23,848 bases of DNA. Source: Conidiobolus incongruus B7586 (Eukaryota > Entomophthoromycota > Entomophthoromycetes > Entomophthorales > Conidiobolaceae). Every line of letters begins with the position of its first letter. The first letter of the stretch is position 1. The position numbers and the translations under genes are program-made. The notes below the pieces were generated by a model. It was given only the letters and a program-made list of their open reading frames with translations. It did not search any database and was not told where the DNA came from. Below are positions 1 through 8,915 of this stretch, in pieces. The stretch covers positions 1 through 23,848 of the forward strand of contig JNEM01006750.1 of the NCBI GenBank assembly GCA_000697335.1, in the 5' to 3' direction.

Positions 1-659
1 TAGAAATAAAAAAATAGGAAATTTTTTAATTCTTGATTTTTCAAATATATAATATATTTGAAAAATACTTTAAATATAAAATTTATATAAAAGTAATTAT
101 ATTCAAATTATATATATTAAATTTTAAATATTCTATTATTAAAATATTTTGGTTTTAAAACTTTATAGTTAAATTTAATTATATTTAAACTAAATAAAGA
201 TTATCAAAAGGCTTATATTTTTGAATTTTTAAAACTTAACCATAAACTCTTTAAAATCATCTAAAACTTACAAATAATTTATAAAGGTGGTGTTTTATCA
301 AACACTATTATTTATCATTAGATTTGTGATTTTAAAGTTTAAAAGGACATTATTTAAAATTTACCAAAATTTAAAAAATTAATTTCTACTATTATATTTT
401 AATATTAATAATATAAAAAAATATTAACAAATACCCTTTTATTCTAATTAAAAAACTCTTAAAGCAGATTAATATTAATTTTACAAGTATACTATTTATA
501 TTTAAACTAAAACTTAGATTAATTAATAAAAATAAAAACAATAAATATATAATAATTTAATAAAAATTTACAAGAAAATTAAAGCAACTAATACTAAAAT
601 AAACTTATTAATATATAACCAAAAATAAAGATTTTTATAGCAAATATTTATAATTATTA

Positions 660-1967
660 CTCTGTATTTTTAATAATGGGAATTTTTTGCAATTGAAAAT
701 AAATAAATATTTTAATATATTATATATATAAAAAATATATAATATAAATTTAATAGTTTCCTTTATTATTAATAACTTTTTCTTATATTTTTAGCAAAGA
801 TCTAATACCTAAAAAATAATTCTTTTTATTAAAGACTAAAATTTAATATTTCACAAATCAATTAAATTTTCCTATAGAAATTTTCTTTTCTGTAAGCTAG
901 TTTTTTAATTACCTAAAGCAATTATAATCACATAAGTTATAATCTAGGGAATATACTAGATGTGGTAGTTTTTTCCAGTTATTTTTAATTAGAAAGTTTT
1001 TTATAGCTTTAAATTTATGAATTTTGCAATTATTATGCAAAATAATAGGTTTTCTCAGATTATATTGAGAACACCAATTAGAAATACTTTTATTTAAAAA
1101 AGCAATATAAAGTTTACTATTAATTGATTTTCCTTCAGGAACTAAATAAAAATAACATATATTATTATAATCTATTACAATAATTAATATTTATTTATTA
1201 ACAAAATGTTTATTTAAAGGAATTTGTAGAGGGAGTTGATTTAACTTAATCTAGCATCTTGATTTGTGTTTTGGTAAAGGATTATATATAAGGATCTAAG
1301 ATTTATTAATTGTAATTATTCACTGTAAAAGTTTAAGCTTCTGGTAATATTTTAGTAAGTTTTGTTTATCAATAACTACTCTAGCTTTTTTCTAAGCTCT
1401 AGTTAAATTATAAGGTATTTATTTTATATTTTTATTTATTAATTTGAGTTTAAACTTTAATATATATAAAATACTTATAAAACTAATATTAAAGTGCTTA
1501 GATAATTCTCTAACTGAAATAAAAAGGTGCTATTGAATATATTTTTTCACTCTATTAACAATTAAAAAAGTAATAGTTAAAGTTAGTTTTTTAGATTTTA
1601 ACAGGTTTTAGATAGTTTTTCTTTTAGCTTTAAAGTAATTTACCTAGCAATAAATTTTTAATTTAGATAATACTTCATTACCAAAAGCTGTTTGTAAATT
1701 TTAAATAATTTTAAAAGGCCTATGGTTAAGTTTTACTAATACTAAAATAAAAGACTTTTGATGATTACTATTTAGTTTAAGCATAATTAAATTAAACAGC
1801 CAATTTTAAAAAGTTAATTTTTTAATCAAAAAAATTATATATATATATATATATATTTTAAAAATATATAATTTCCTATTAACTTTGTATATATTTATTT
1901 ATTTCAAACTAATAATATATTTGAAAAATCAGAAATTAAAAAATTTCCCATTTCTTCAAATTCAAGG
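660..1967 (-). mobile_element. Full-length mariner copy nested inside the outer mariner
   Basis: A 1,308-bp element flanked by TA at 658-659 and 1968-1969. The left end reads CTCTGTATTTTTAATAATGGG and the right end, reverse-complemented, CCTTGAATTTGAAGAAATGGG, so both termini share the family's AATGGGAAWTTTTTT block. It lies antiparallel to the element it interrupts and splits that copy's reading frame next to the first catalytic Asp region (the stretch matching ITGDESW). Length, TA target site and termini fit mariner. It has fewer changes than the outer copy, consistent with a later arrival. An (AT)n run at about 1836-1856 sits between the transposase start and the right terminus. Confidence 0.85.
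735..1784 (-). pseudogene. Mariner transposase remnant (D34D)
   Basis: Reading on - from the ATG at 1784-1782 gives one continuous frame of about 348 codons, the normal mariner transposase length (about 345), with roughly 18 in-frame stops but no frameshift I could find. Recognisable blocks, in order: NLTRA-KKARV, then a stretch matching ITGDESWI (first Asp region, now INKS), then VPEGKSINSKLYIAFL, then ILHNN (from LHDN, second Asp now Asn), then WKKLPH, YSLDYNLCDYN (from YSPDLNLCDYH). From the first residue after the second Asp to the third Asp (CDY) there are 34 residues, which defines the D34D mariner subgroup. Each stop examined can be derived from CAA, CAG, CGA or TGG by a single transition. 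Two of three catalytic Asp are lost, so it is inactive. Confidence 0.8.
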
Positions 1968-2620
1968 TAATAATAAAACTTAGATTTTTTTATATAAACC
2001 TTTATCTAAAAATAAAATAAGATGTTAAATTAAGCTAAATTAATACCTTTTATTTATTTTAAAAAATATATGCTTTAAATATAAGCAAATGTTAATTATT
2101 AAAATAAATTATAATGGTGTATATATTTTTTATTTAATATCTAAAGGAAAATTAATTAATAATAAATTATATATTATTTTTTTTTAAATAAAACAAACTT
2201 TAAATGATAATTTTAAAATAAATTAAAGATATTTATTATTTTGCATAGTAATTATAATATATATAAAGTTTAAGCTATAAAAGATTTTTTATATAAAAAA
2301 ATTACAGAAAGTTATTAAATCTAGTATATTCACTTAATTATAGCTAATGTGATTATAATTGTTTAAAACAATTAAAAAGTCAGCTTATAAAAAAATTCCT
2401 GCAAAAAAATTAAATAAGTTTGTAAAATATCAAATTTTAGTCCTCGATAAAAAAATCTATTTTTTAGATATTAGAAGCTTATTAAAATAGAAAAAAAAGT
2501 TATTATTAATAAAATAGAGTATCAATTTTATCCTCTTTATGAAATTTTATATATTATTTATTAAACTATTTATTTAATTTTAATTTTAATATTATGCCAT
2601 TATTTAATTTTTATATTAAT

Positions 2621-3124
2621 ATTAAGTGATATTTATTTAAATCATATGATTGTTGATATAATATATCAATATATCATATTTTATTTATTATTTTATATAT
2701 AAAATTGATTCATATTTATATAATGAATCATATTATAGAAACATATTAGAGGGATATATCAATAATCAATATATAATTAATCATATCATTTTATCATTTC
2801 AAATTTTTTATATTTTTTATTTAATAATGAATTCCATTTAAGTAACAAACTTATTGATAGTTAGGATGTGTGATATTTCATTTTATTAACATAATAAATG
2901 AAATATATGATTTAATATATTAATATTAATAAAGAATATATAAAATATAATAACCTTCAAATAAATTATGATTTTATTAAACTATATTTTTAATTTTATA
3001 AAACACCATGACTATATAATCACCAAAGAAAAATATGAATTGTGTAAGTTCGTTTATTAATAATCAAATTATCTAATTACAATTGAATACAGTAGGGATG
3101 AATTATTTATTTATTTTGATAAAG
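2621..3124. other. AT-rich intergenic, no gene seen
   Basis: About 500 bases of AT-rich DNA with many short TATAATATAT-like palindromes (for example near 2655-2690 and 2755-2790). I see no ORF, RNA gene or terminal repeat. It would hold the 3' flank of the divergent SDHAF4 gene and the eroded right tip of the outer mariner. Confidence 0.6.
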
Positions 3125-3436
3125 TTATAAAATATAAGCTTGACTACTTCTTTCCCAATCGCCATATTTAATAGGTTTCCAAATCTTAGGACTGCAAACA
3201 CTTCCAGTCTCATAATTGAAATAGGTCTCATGTTGATTCTGGAAATTATTTAAAATTGAACCATTGTTGACCATGAATGGAGTATCATTGAACATTTCAT
3301 ACATATTGTTTTGGTCAATATCTTGAAGGTTCGAATGAGATGTAGGGGAAGTAATATGACTTTGGGTACTAATTGGTTTAGTAAAGTTGAAACGATATTT
3401 AGTTATGGAAGATTTAACTAGATTTAATCTGATCAT
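3125..3436 (-). CDS. Divergent SDHAF4-like paralogue (DUF1674 remnant motif), 103 aa
   Basis: A 103-residue protein clearly related to the SDHAF4 protein encoded at 7110-7424. The N-termini align over 20 residues (M-x-x-x-NL-x-KS-x-x-x-Y-x-x-N-x-x-K) and the C-terminus keeps ETG at 76-78, PK at 83-84 and YGDWER at 91-96. The family signature [23 protein letters not shown] is otherwise eroded: the GP-x-G and EPTR parts have become CSPKIWKPIK, and the terminal D-F is replaced by YIL. SDHAF4 proteins bind flavinated SDHA in the mitochondrial matrix and help it join SDHB. Whether this copy still does so is doubtful. The intact frame with no stops suggests a functional or recently relaxed gene. 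Upstream bases 3506-3535 resemble 7479-7504 ahead of the other copy, so promoter and gene were probably duplicated together. The basic, Ser/Thr-rich N-terminus could be a mitochondrial targeting signal. Confidence 0.65.
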   Translation of the reverse strand: MIRLNLVKSSITKYRFNFTKPISTQSHITSPTSHSNLQDIDQNNMYEMFNDTPFMVNNGSILNNFQNQHETYFNYETGSVCSPKIWKPIKYGDWERSSQAYIL

Positions 3437-5511
3437 AATTTCTGAAAAATTTCAATACCTTATCAAAGTTTAATACAAAGATGAATTCAATGCTAAAAGA
3501 ATGGTAATGATGATATATGTATGCTAATATTGATAGTAATGGTTAAGTTATTAAAAATTTAATTCAAATTTTTGAATAATTTTTGATCTAATAGTATATG
3601 AATAAGACTCAACCATGAATATATATAATCTATGATAAGTACTGTACTGAATCAATTTAAAATATTTAATTCAGTTACAATTTAATATGTATTATGAAAA
3701 TTACAATTACTCGCAATTGATGTAATTCATGTAATTAATTTCAATTTGAAATTTTATTCAAAATCATAGTAGAATATACCAACCAAATCATTACAGTAAT
3801 ATTAATAACATTTTTCAAATTTTTAAAATTTACATCAAAATCGATATTTCTACAAAGCTGGATATATAATATGGACTTAAATTTACTATATTCTCCGGAA
3901 TGATATCTATAAAATAAGAGTAGAGTTATTTGGTCAATTGAATTAACCTTGTCACAAAATTGACATTGATGTAATGACAAAGAGTTATTTTATTTTTTAA
4001 TCAATTCTTCATTTTGATACCACATACCACAAAATGAAAATTGTAAATATTGTCATTTATTAGGCACTTGTATTAATTTAATTTTTAAAGTGATATACTT
4101 TTTAATAAGAGATAAATGTATCAGATATTCCAATTATAGAAATATATAACTTATATACAATAATATTTAATATTTATATTAATTCACAATTATAACTTCG
4201 TTTTGCATTATTAATTTTTTGATTTATACCATACATCATTAAAATAAGTATTATTGAAATATACTAAAATCGAATTAAAATATATTATATTTGATTCTAT
4301 TGTAAAATTTGAATTTTCAAAATATTAAATGAGCAAATTGCCTAAAATAATAATTTATTTTATGTTGATTTTTTTGGTCATTATAAACGGTACAAATAAT
4401 TAGATATTTAATTTAATTTGTATCATATTAATCACTAGGATCAAAATATCAATCGTTAAATCAAAAAAAATACATATTTTAATTATAAAGTTAAATCCAC
4501 TTATATAACCTTTTAATTATAAATGTTATATTTTACATTATCATTTGATAAAGATTTCAAGTTTATAAGTTATATTTGAGAAATATATATTTCCAAAAAA
4601 AACAAATTAGAATGGTTGAATAGTTTATTTATCACAACTTTAAAACTTGACAGTTTTTAAAATACAATAAAATACTATAACATAAATAATTCGCTTATAT
4701 TTTAACACAAATTTCATTATAATAAAATTCAAAGTTGATAAAATATATTTGTACATATTTCCTTCAAATTTCAATGAAATATGAAAACATAGTAATAATA
4801 TTTTAGGATTAAGATATATTAATCTATATCTAAAACTAAGAATAATAAAACAAGTGATAAAATTATTCTCGAAAAACTTATTTAAAGTAAATATTTTAAG
4901 TTTGCATTAAAAAATTATAAAACAATACAACATATGATAGCTTATAAAACAATTGAGATTGATAATTGATTCAAAGATTATATGAATTCAAAAATGATTC
5001 AAATTGCCATGTTATCAAAAAATTTTAAATAATATATATGTTATTTTAATTATAGTACAGTTTTTCTTTATATAGTTGATGATATCATCTTCCAATAATT
5101 TATAATGAATATTTTACTTTTATGTTTGCCTCCTATATACTATATAAATTTTAAATTACAAAATAAAATGTGCCAACCAATTGAAACTAATATAATATTT
5201 AGAGGGTGATGAAAACATGTGTGAGTGGTGTGATTAAAAAATTCTGCATGAAATTGTTATTTGGCAAACTTACATAAGGAAGATAATCAAAATAACTGGT
5301 TAATGGAAATTGGGGTAAACATTAGTGAAGTAAAAGGAGGATAAATTAATTTACTTGTGTAGTCCCTGAATAATATACTTTAGTTTGAATATAAATTAAT
5401 CTTTGATCTGAATATTCAATTAATTGTATTCTAATAGAACAAATTAATGATTAAGAATATAAAATAATTATAACTGGAAAATAATAGTTTAATAAATTTT
5501 TAATTAACAAA
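3437..5511. other. 2 kb AT-rich intergenic between divergent genes
   Basis: Separates the minus-strand SDHAF4 paralogue from the plus-strand nucleotidase, so it should contain both promoters. Only 3506-3535 stands out (shared with the region upstream of the second SDHAF4 gene). The stretch 5200-5350 is slightly richer in G (GAGGGTGATG, GAGTGGTGTG, AAAAGGAGGA) and may be promoter or 5' leader of the nucleotidase. A 79-codon frame at 3741-3980 on - has no recognisable content. No RNA gene or element seen. Confidence 0.5.
3506..3535 (-). promoter_or_regulatory. Upstream block shared by the two SDHAF4 copies (copy 1)
   Basis: AATGATGAT, six extra bases, then ATGCTAATATTGATA. It resembles 7479-7504 and lies about 70-100 bp upstream of the start codon, as in the other copy. 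It is either a retained promoter block or simply the edge of the duplicated segment. Confidence 0.4.
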
Positions 5512-7033
5512 ATGAAGTGGGCAATTATAAGCTCGTTCTACGTGGTAAATATTAGTTGTTTTTTAATTAGTCTCAAATCAAACTGGTTCAAGAATGAGCT
5601 TCCAGCTACCCCAAAAATTTCTACTTCGCTTAGATCCAATAATATAAAGGTCAATAATACAACCAGGGCCCTCAATAGCACAGGCACTAATTTTGGAATT
5701 ATTCTGGATGCTGGGAGTACAGGAACGTAAGTGAAATTCAAAGTATTAGTTATATTCAATACTTATTTTTTTCTATAGTCGATTGTTTATTTACCAATGG
5801 GATCCTCCCAAGAGTTGCCATTATTCACCATATGTTACAGGATCAAAATTTAAGGATGGCCCAAAGGCGGGGAAGCAAATCAAAATTAAAAAAGTTGGTG
5901 GTTTGCATACAGTTCCTCCATCAGATGTGAAAAATTATTTGAAAGATTTTTTAGAATTCGCTCTATCATATGTACCAAAAGAACAACACTTTAGGACGCC
6001 CATCTTCCTCAAAGCAACTGCGGGTATGAGGCTTATTCCAAAAAATTTGGCACACGAAATCCTTGAACAAGTTCGTTTGTGTCTTAACTCAACAGGATTT
6101 TATTTCGATCAACAGTACGGAGCTCAGGTGATTCCTGGAGAATATGAAGGCGTGTTTGGATGGTTAGCGGTAAACTATCTTAGTAATAACTTGAACCACC
6201 ATGATGAGCACTTTAAACGTGGTGGTGATGATGATGATTTAAGCAGAGCATACTTTGATATGGGAGGGGCTAGTACTCAAATCACATTTGAACCAAAAAG
6301 ATTACCATATGAGCATGCATTTCCTATTAACTTAAATGGTACAAGCAGAGTAGTATACACCCACTCATTTTTGAGATTCGGCAGGAACGAAGCTCGTAAG
6401 AGATACTGGGATATGCTCTCAAGTCCCAAGGACCAAGCATTGACAGATCCATGCATGGCTGGTCTATTTAAATATGATACATTAATAGATGATGAAAAAC
6501 GAACAGTTATTGGATCAGGTGATTTTAAAGAATGTTTGAAACTCACAGCAAAGCTAGTTAATGAACCTTCAGAATGCTTCTACCCCCAGTGCTCTATTTA
6601 TGGGACTCATTTATCTCCAATTCCACCTGATATGGAGTTGTACTTTACAGCAAATTTCTTTGATACAGCAGATTTTTTCGAATTAAGTGGTGAACAAACT
6701 TTGAGAACTTTAATTGAAGAAGTTCCAAAAATTTGTAATTTGAACAAATTTCAATTTTTGCAAAAATACAACAAGAAGAAATTCCAGAGGGATAAGGATT
6801 TTTACTTTTATTGCTTCAATATAGCTTACTATATCAATCTTATAACCCATGGTTACCACGTAGATCTCGACCGCAAAGTCACTTTTACAGAAACTGTTGA
6901 AGACACAGATATCAGCTGGACACTTGGAGCAATGATTTATGAGGTTCATTTACTGTATCCAAGTGGACAATGCTGTGATGACTGGAACGATTTTCGTACA
7001 GTACATCCCATTGTGAAAAGAAAATTAAATTAG
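5512..7033 (+). CDS. GDA1/CD39 family nucleoside di/triphosphatase, 489 aa, one intron
   Basis: Hydrolyses nucleoside di- or triphosphates outside the cytosol; in yeast the relatives Gda1 and Ynd1 remove NDPs left after sugar transfer in the Golgi. Exons 5512-5726 and 5779-7033; the 52-bp intron starts GTAAGT and ends CTATAG, and its removal restores apyrase region 1. Apyrase conserved regions: ACR1 DAGSTGTRLFIYQW (66-79), ACR2 PIFLKATAGMRLI (146-158), ACR3 GEYEGVFGWLAVNYL (192-206, probable catalytic Glu195), ACR4 YFDMGGASTQITFE (230-243), ACR5 WTLGA (452-456). All five are intact. Residues 4-21 are hydrophobic and would act as signal anchor or signal peptide. No second membrane helix is visible at the C-terminus, so the protein is lumenal or secreted. 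Several N-x-S/T sites are present. A DDDD tract lies just before ACR4. The spacing around DPC resembles apyrases of the CD39/Ynd1 branch, but I cannot assign a subtype. It converges on SDHAF4 with 76 bp between stops; AATAAA at 7051. Confidence 0.92.
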
Positions 7034-7050
7034 AAGTGCATTTAAATGTT

Positions 7051-7056
7051 AATAAA
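7051..7056 (+). terminator. Possible poly(A) signal AATAAA of the nucleotidase gene
   Basis: AATAAA lies 17 bp after the nucleotidase stop, in the 76-bp gap between convergent genes. In DNA this AT-rich such hexamers are common, so support is by position only. Confidence 0.3.
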
Positions 7057-7109
7057 TATAGATTTAAAGATTGAAAATTAATTTTAATTTTGATTATTTA
7101 TAGTATATA

Positions 7110-7424
7110 TTAAAAATCGTATACTCTACCATTTCTTTCCCAATCTCCATATCTGGTGGGTTCCTTGCCCTTGGGGCCATCAACTTCTCCAGTCTCTTTA
7201 TTGACATAAACTTCACCAGCGTCTTCGGGTTCTTCTGGTGTAGGTAAATTATTAAGCTTTATTTGCGCTTCTTTAAAGAGCTCTTCCATTTCCTTCTGCT
7301 GTTGTTTATCACCAAGTGGAATAGGACCTGGAGCGGTTGGAAAAGGGTTTTTACTAGAGAAGTGTTTTACAGAGTTTAAAGGATATCTTATTAAGGTAGA
7401 TTTAATTAAATTAAACTTGAACAT
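7110..7424 (-). CDS. SDHAF4: Succinate dehydrogenase assembly factor 4 (DUF1674), 104 aa
   Basis: Small mitochondrial matrix chaperone (yeast Sdh8) that holds flavinated SDHA, limits radical formation by the free subunit and promotes SDHA-SDHB assembly of complex II. The C-terminal family signature is nearly intact: [20 protein letters not shown] at residues 77-96 followed by R-NGRVYDF (97-104). The N-terminus (about residues 1-25, K, R, S and N rich with no acidic residue) fits a mitochondrial targeting peptide. The middle is charged and likely flexible. Total length matches fungal homologues. No intron is needed. The start chosen is the only ATG that includes the targeting peptide. A divergent paralogue lies at 3125-3436, on the other side of the nucleotidase gene and on the same strand. 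Confidence 0.93.
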   Translation of the reverse strand: MFKFNLIKSTLIRYPLNSVKHFSSKNPFPTAPGPIPLGDKQQQKEMEELFKEAQIKLNNLPTPEEPEDAGEVYVNKETGEVDGPKGKEPTRYGDWERNGRVYDF

Positions 7425-8602
7425 TTTAATATAAAGTGATTTGATACTTTAAATAATTATTAGATGACTTGAAATTGGAATGATGATGAATGCTAATATT
7501 TATATTATTCAAAATATGAATAGTTTATGGGATTATAATTTAATCTATAATATTTATACAGACATTATTGGAATCAAAATTATCTATACTTTTATAATTT
7601 TAACTAATGTTCATAATAATCAATATAAAGCTATCTAGACAATAGATTAGATATTAAGAAGTATACAAATGATTTTTTGTAAAAATGGCAATTCAATTAT
7701 TATATTTTATTATTTAACACAGCCTATTTTTGATAAGCTAGGCTGATAATAAAATTTTAGCTTTTTAGTTTAACTTATTTGCAATCATTTAACATTTATC
7801 CTCAAATAGAAGAGAAATAATTATAAATAAAAAGTACACACGATATAATATTTGATATCATCTTATGGAGATTATATTTTTATTTTAAATTTATAGTTTT
7901 AAAGATTTAAAGGTATATTTTATATTAATCATAAACATAATAATGACTAGAGTTTGAAATTCAATATCCTCAGTACATAGAAGCATATAATTAGTATTTT
8001 CATCAAAAATTTAAATTATAAAAGTGATATTTAAGAAATGAAAATTAACCAAATACATAAAACAAAAATTAATCCATAAAATACCCAAACCTTTAAAAAA
8101 TAAAAATATGACAGCTTAAACAAAAAAAATTGAATTATTATTTTGGTAAAATACATAAAATATTTCAAATTAATTTAAGACTGCTAATATAATTTGATGA
8201 AAAGTTTTATTAAAATATATAAGTATATATGAGAGGCTTGGATTTTTATATAGTTATTATTAATCATATTAATAGAAATAATTTCTTGTGTATTACTCAA
8301 ACAAATTAAAATGTATTTATCGAAATAATAGTTGAAACATAAAGCAGAATTAAAATTGAGTTATCAAAACATTATTGTTAAATGAATATATAGTGAGTTT
8401 TCGAGAATTGTAATTTCAAAAAAAAAAAAAATCAATTTCGAAATTCTGTAGTGAAAAATGATCACGATATTAACTTAGTATTAAAATAATAATTTTAAAC
8501 CAACTGAAAATAGACAATAAAGTGTATTAATAGATAACGCTGTTTAGATCATTTAATTTTTAGTTGGTTAATAAAATTATTATTTAATTTAGATCCTAAA
8601 TT
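7425..8602. other. AT-rich intergenic, SDHAF4 promoter side
   Basis: About 1.2 kb between two minus-strand genes. 7479-7504 matches the block upstream of the SDHAF4 paralogue. At about 7722-7743 a small hairpin (AGCCTA ... TAGGCT) occurs, and a run of A occurs at about 8419-8431. No ORF or RNA gene recognised. Confidence 0.5.
7479..7504 (-). promoter_or_regulatory. Upstream block shared by the two SDHAF4 copies (copy 2)
   Basis: AATGATGATGAATGCTAATA then TTTATA, about 55-80 bp upstream of the SDHAF4 start codon. It corresponds to 3506-3535 apart from a short insertion there. Confidence 0.4.
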
Positions 8603-8915
8603 TTAATCGTCATAACCAGAGATAGGTTGTCTGGGACGGTTGGGAACTAATAAAAATAAGTTAATACAATAAATAAAAAAATGATTTTTAAAAAAATATT
8701 TACGGGGATAAGTGGTAGGAATGGGCTTTGAGGGAGGATGACCAAATAATTTTCCTCTCATCTTAGGGATAGCATAAGCAGTGGGAGGACCTAAAAATTC
8801 AATTAAATTTAATTCAGATAGACTTGAAACTTGCAAAATTACCGAAAGCGGCAATAGTTAAAGACCAGAAATAGACAGGGTATTCTAAAGCGTAATATTT
8901 AATGACTCTAATCAT
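8603..8915 (-). CDS. Complex I small accessory subunit, NDUFA3 / fungal 9.5 kDa type, 67 aa, two introns
   Basis: Accessory subunit of mitochondrial NADH:ubiquinone oxidoreductase in the inner membrane. Exons on -: 8915-8843, 8790-8704 and 8646-8603; introns of 52 bp (GTAATT...TTTTTAG) and 57 bp (GTAAAT...TTATTAG). Splicing gives exactly 68 codons including the TAA stop. The product starts MIRVIKYYALEYPVYFWSL, has one membrane-spanning segment (about 13-33) and ends with KPIPTTYPLPNRPRQPISG then YDD. That Pro-rich tail with P-I-P-x-T-Y-P, P-R and terminal G-Y-D-D is the hallmark I know from the fungal 9.5 kDa subunit. Length is slightly short for the family (about 70-90). The longest unspliced frame here (8603-8854) reads through both introns and starts inside the first, so it is a shadow of this gene. 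Identification rests on remembered family features, not on a search. Confidence 0.8.

Larger units (their letters stand above)
1..2620 (+). mobile_element. Outer mariner (D34D) copy, decayed, interrupted by a second mariner
   Basis: The window opens a few bases inside the left terminal repeat of a mariner: bases 1-45 match the terminal sequence of the copies at 660 and 11095 (AAAAAAAT[AG]GGAAATTTTTTAATT). Transposase remnants read on + in 180-657 and resume at 1970 after the inserted element. Between 1975 and 2560 the sequence is collinear with the second outer copy at 11720-12600, including the decayed stretch around the third catalytic Asp near 2310-2370. The right terminus is poorly preserved and placed at about 2620 by alignment with the other copy. 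Many in-frame stops are present, almost all explicable as C-to-T or G-to-A changes. Seen: the terminal repeats and collinearity. Known: mariner duplicates TA and is about 1.3 kb. Without its insert this copy is about that size. It is inactive. Confidence 0.8.

Noticed and set aside
735-1784. Reassigned stop codons to explain the in-frame stops of the transposase
   Set aside because: The host genes here use ordinary TAA or TAG stops and TGG for Trp in conserved positions (for example WTLGA and YGDWER), so the stops are decay, not a variant code.
3741-3980. 79-codon frame on - with CQFCDKVN near its start
   Set aside because: A single C-x-x-C, otherwise Ile/Asn/Lys-rich low complexity, and no homologue recognised. 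Acceptor-like TAG sites inside are expected by chance in AT-rich DNA.
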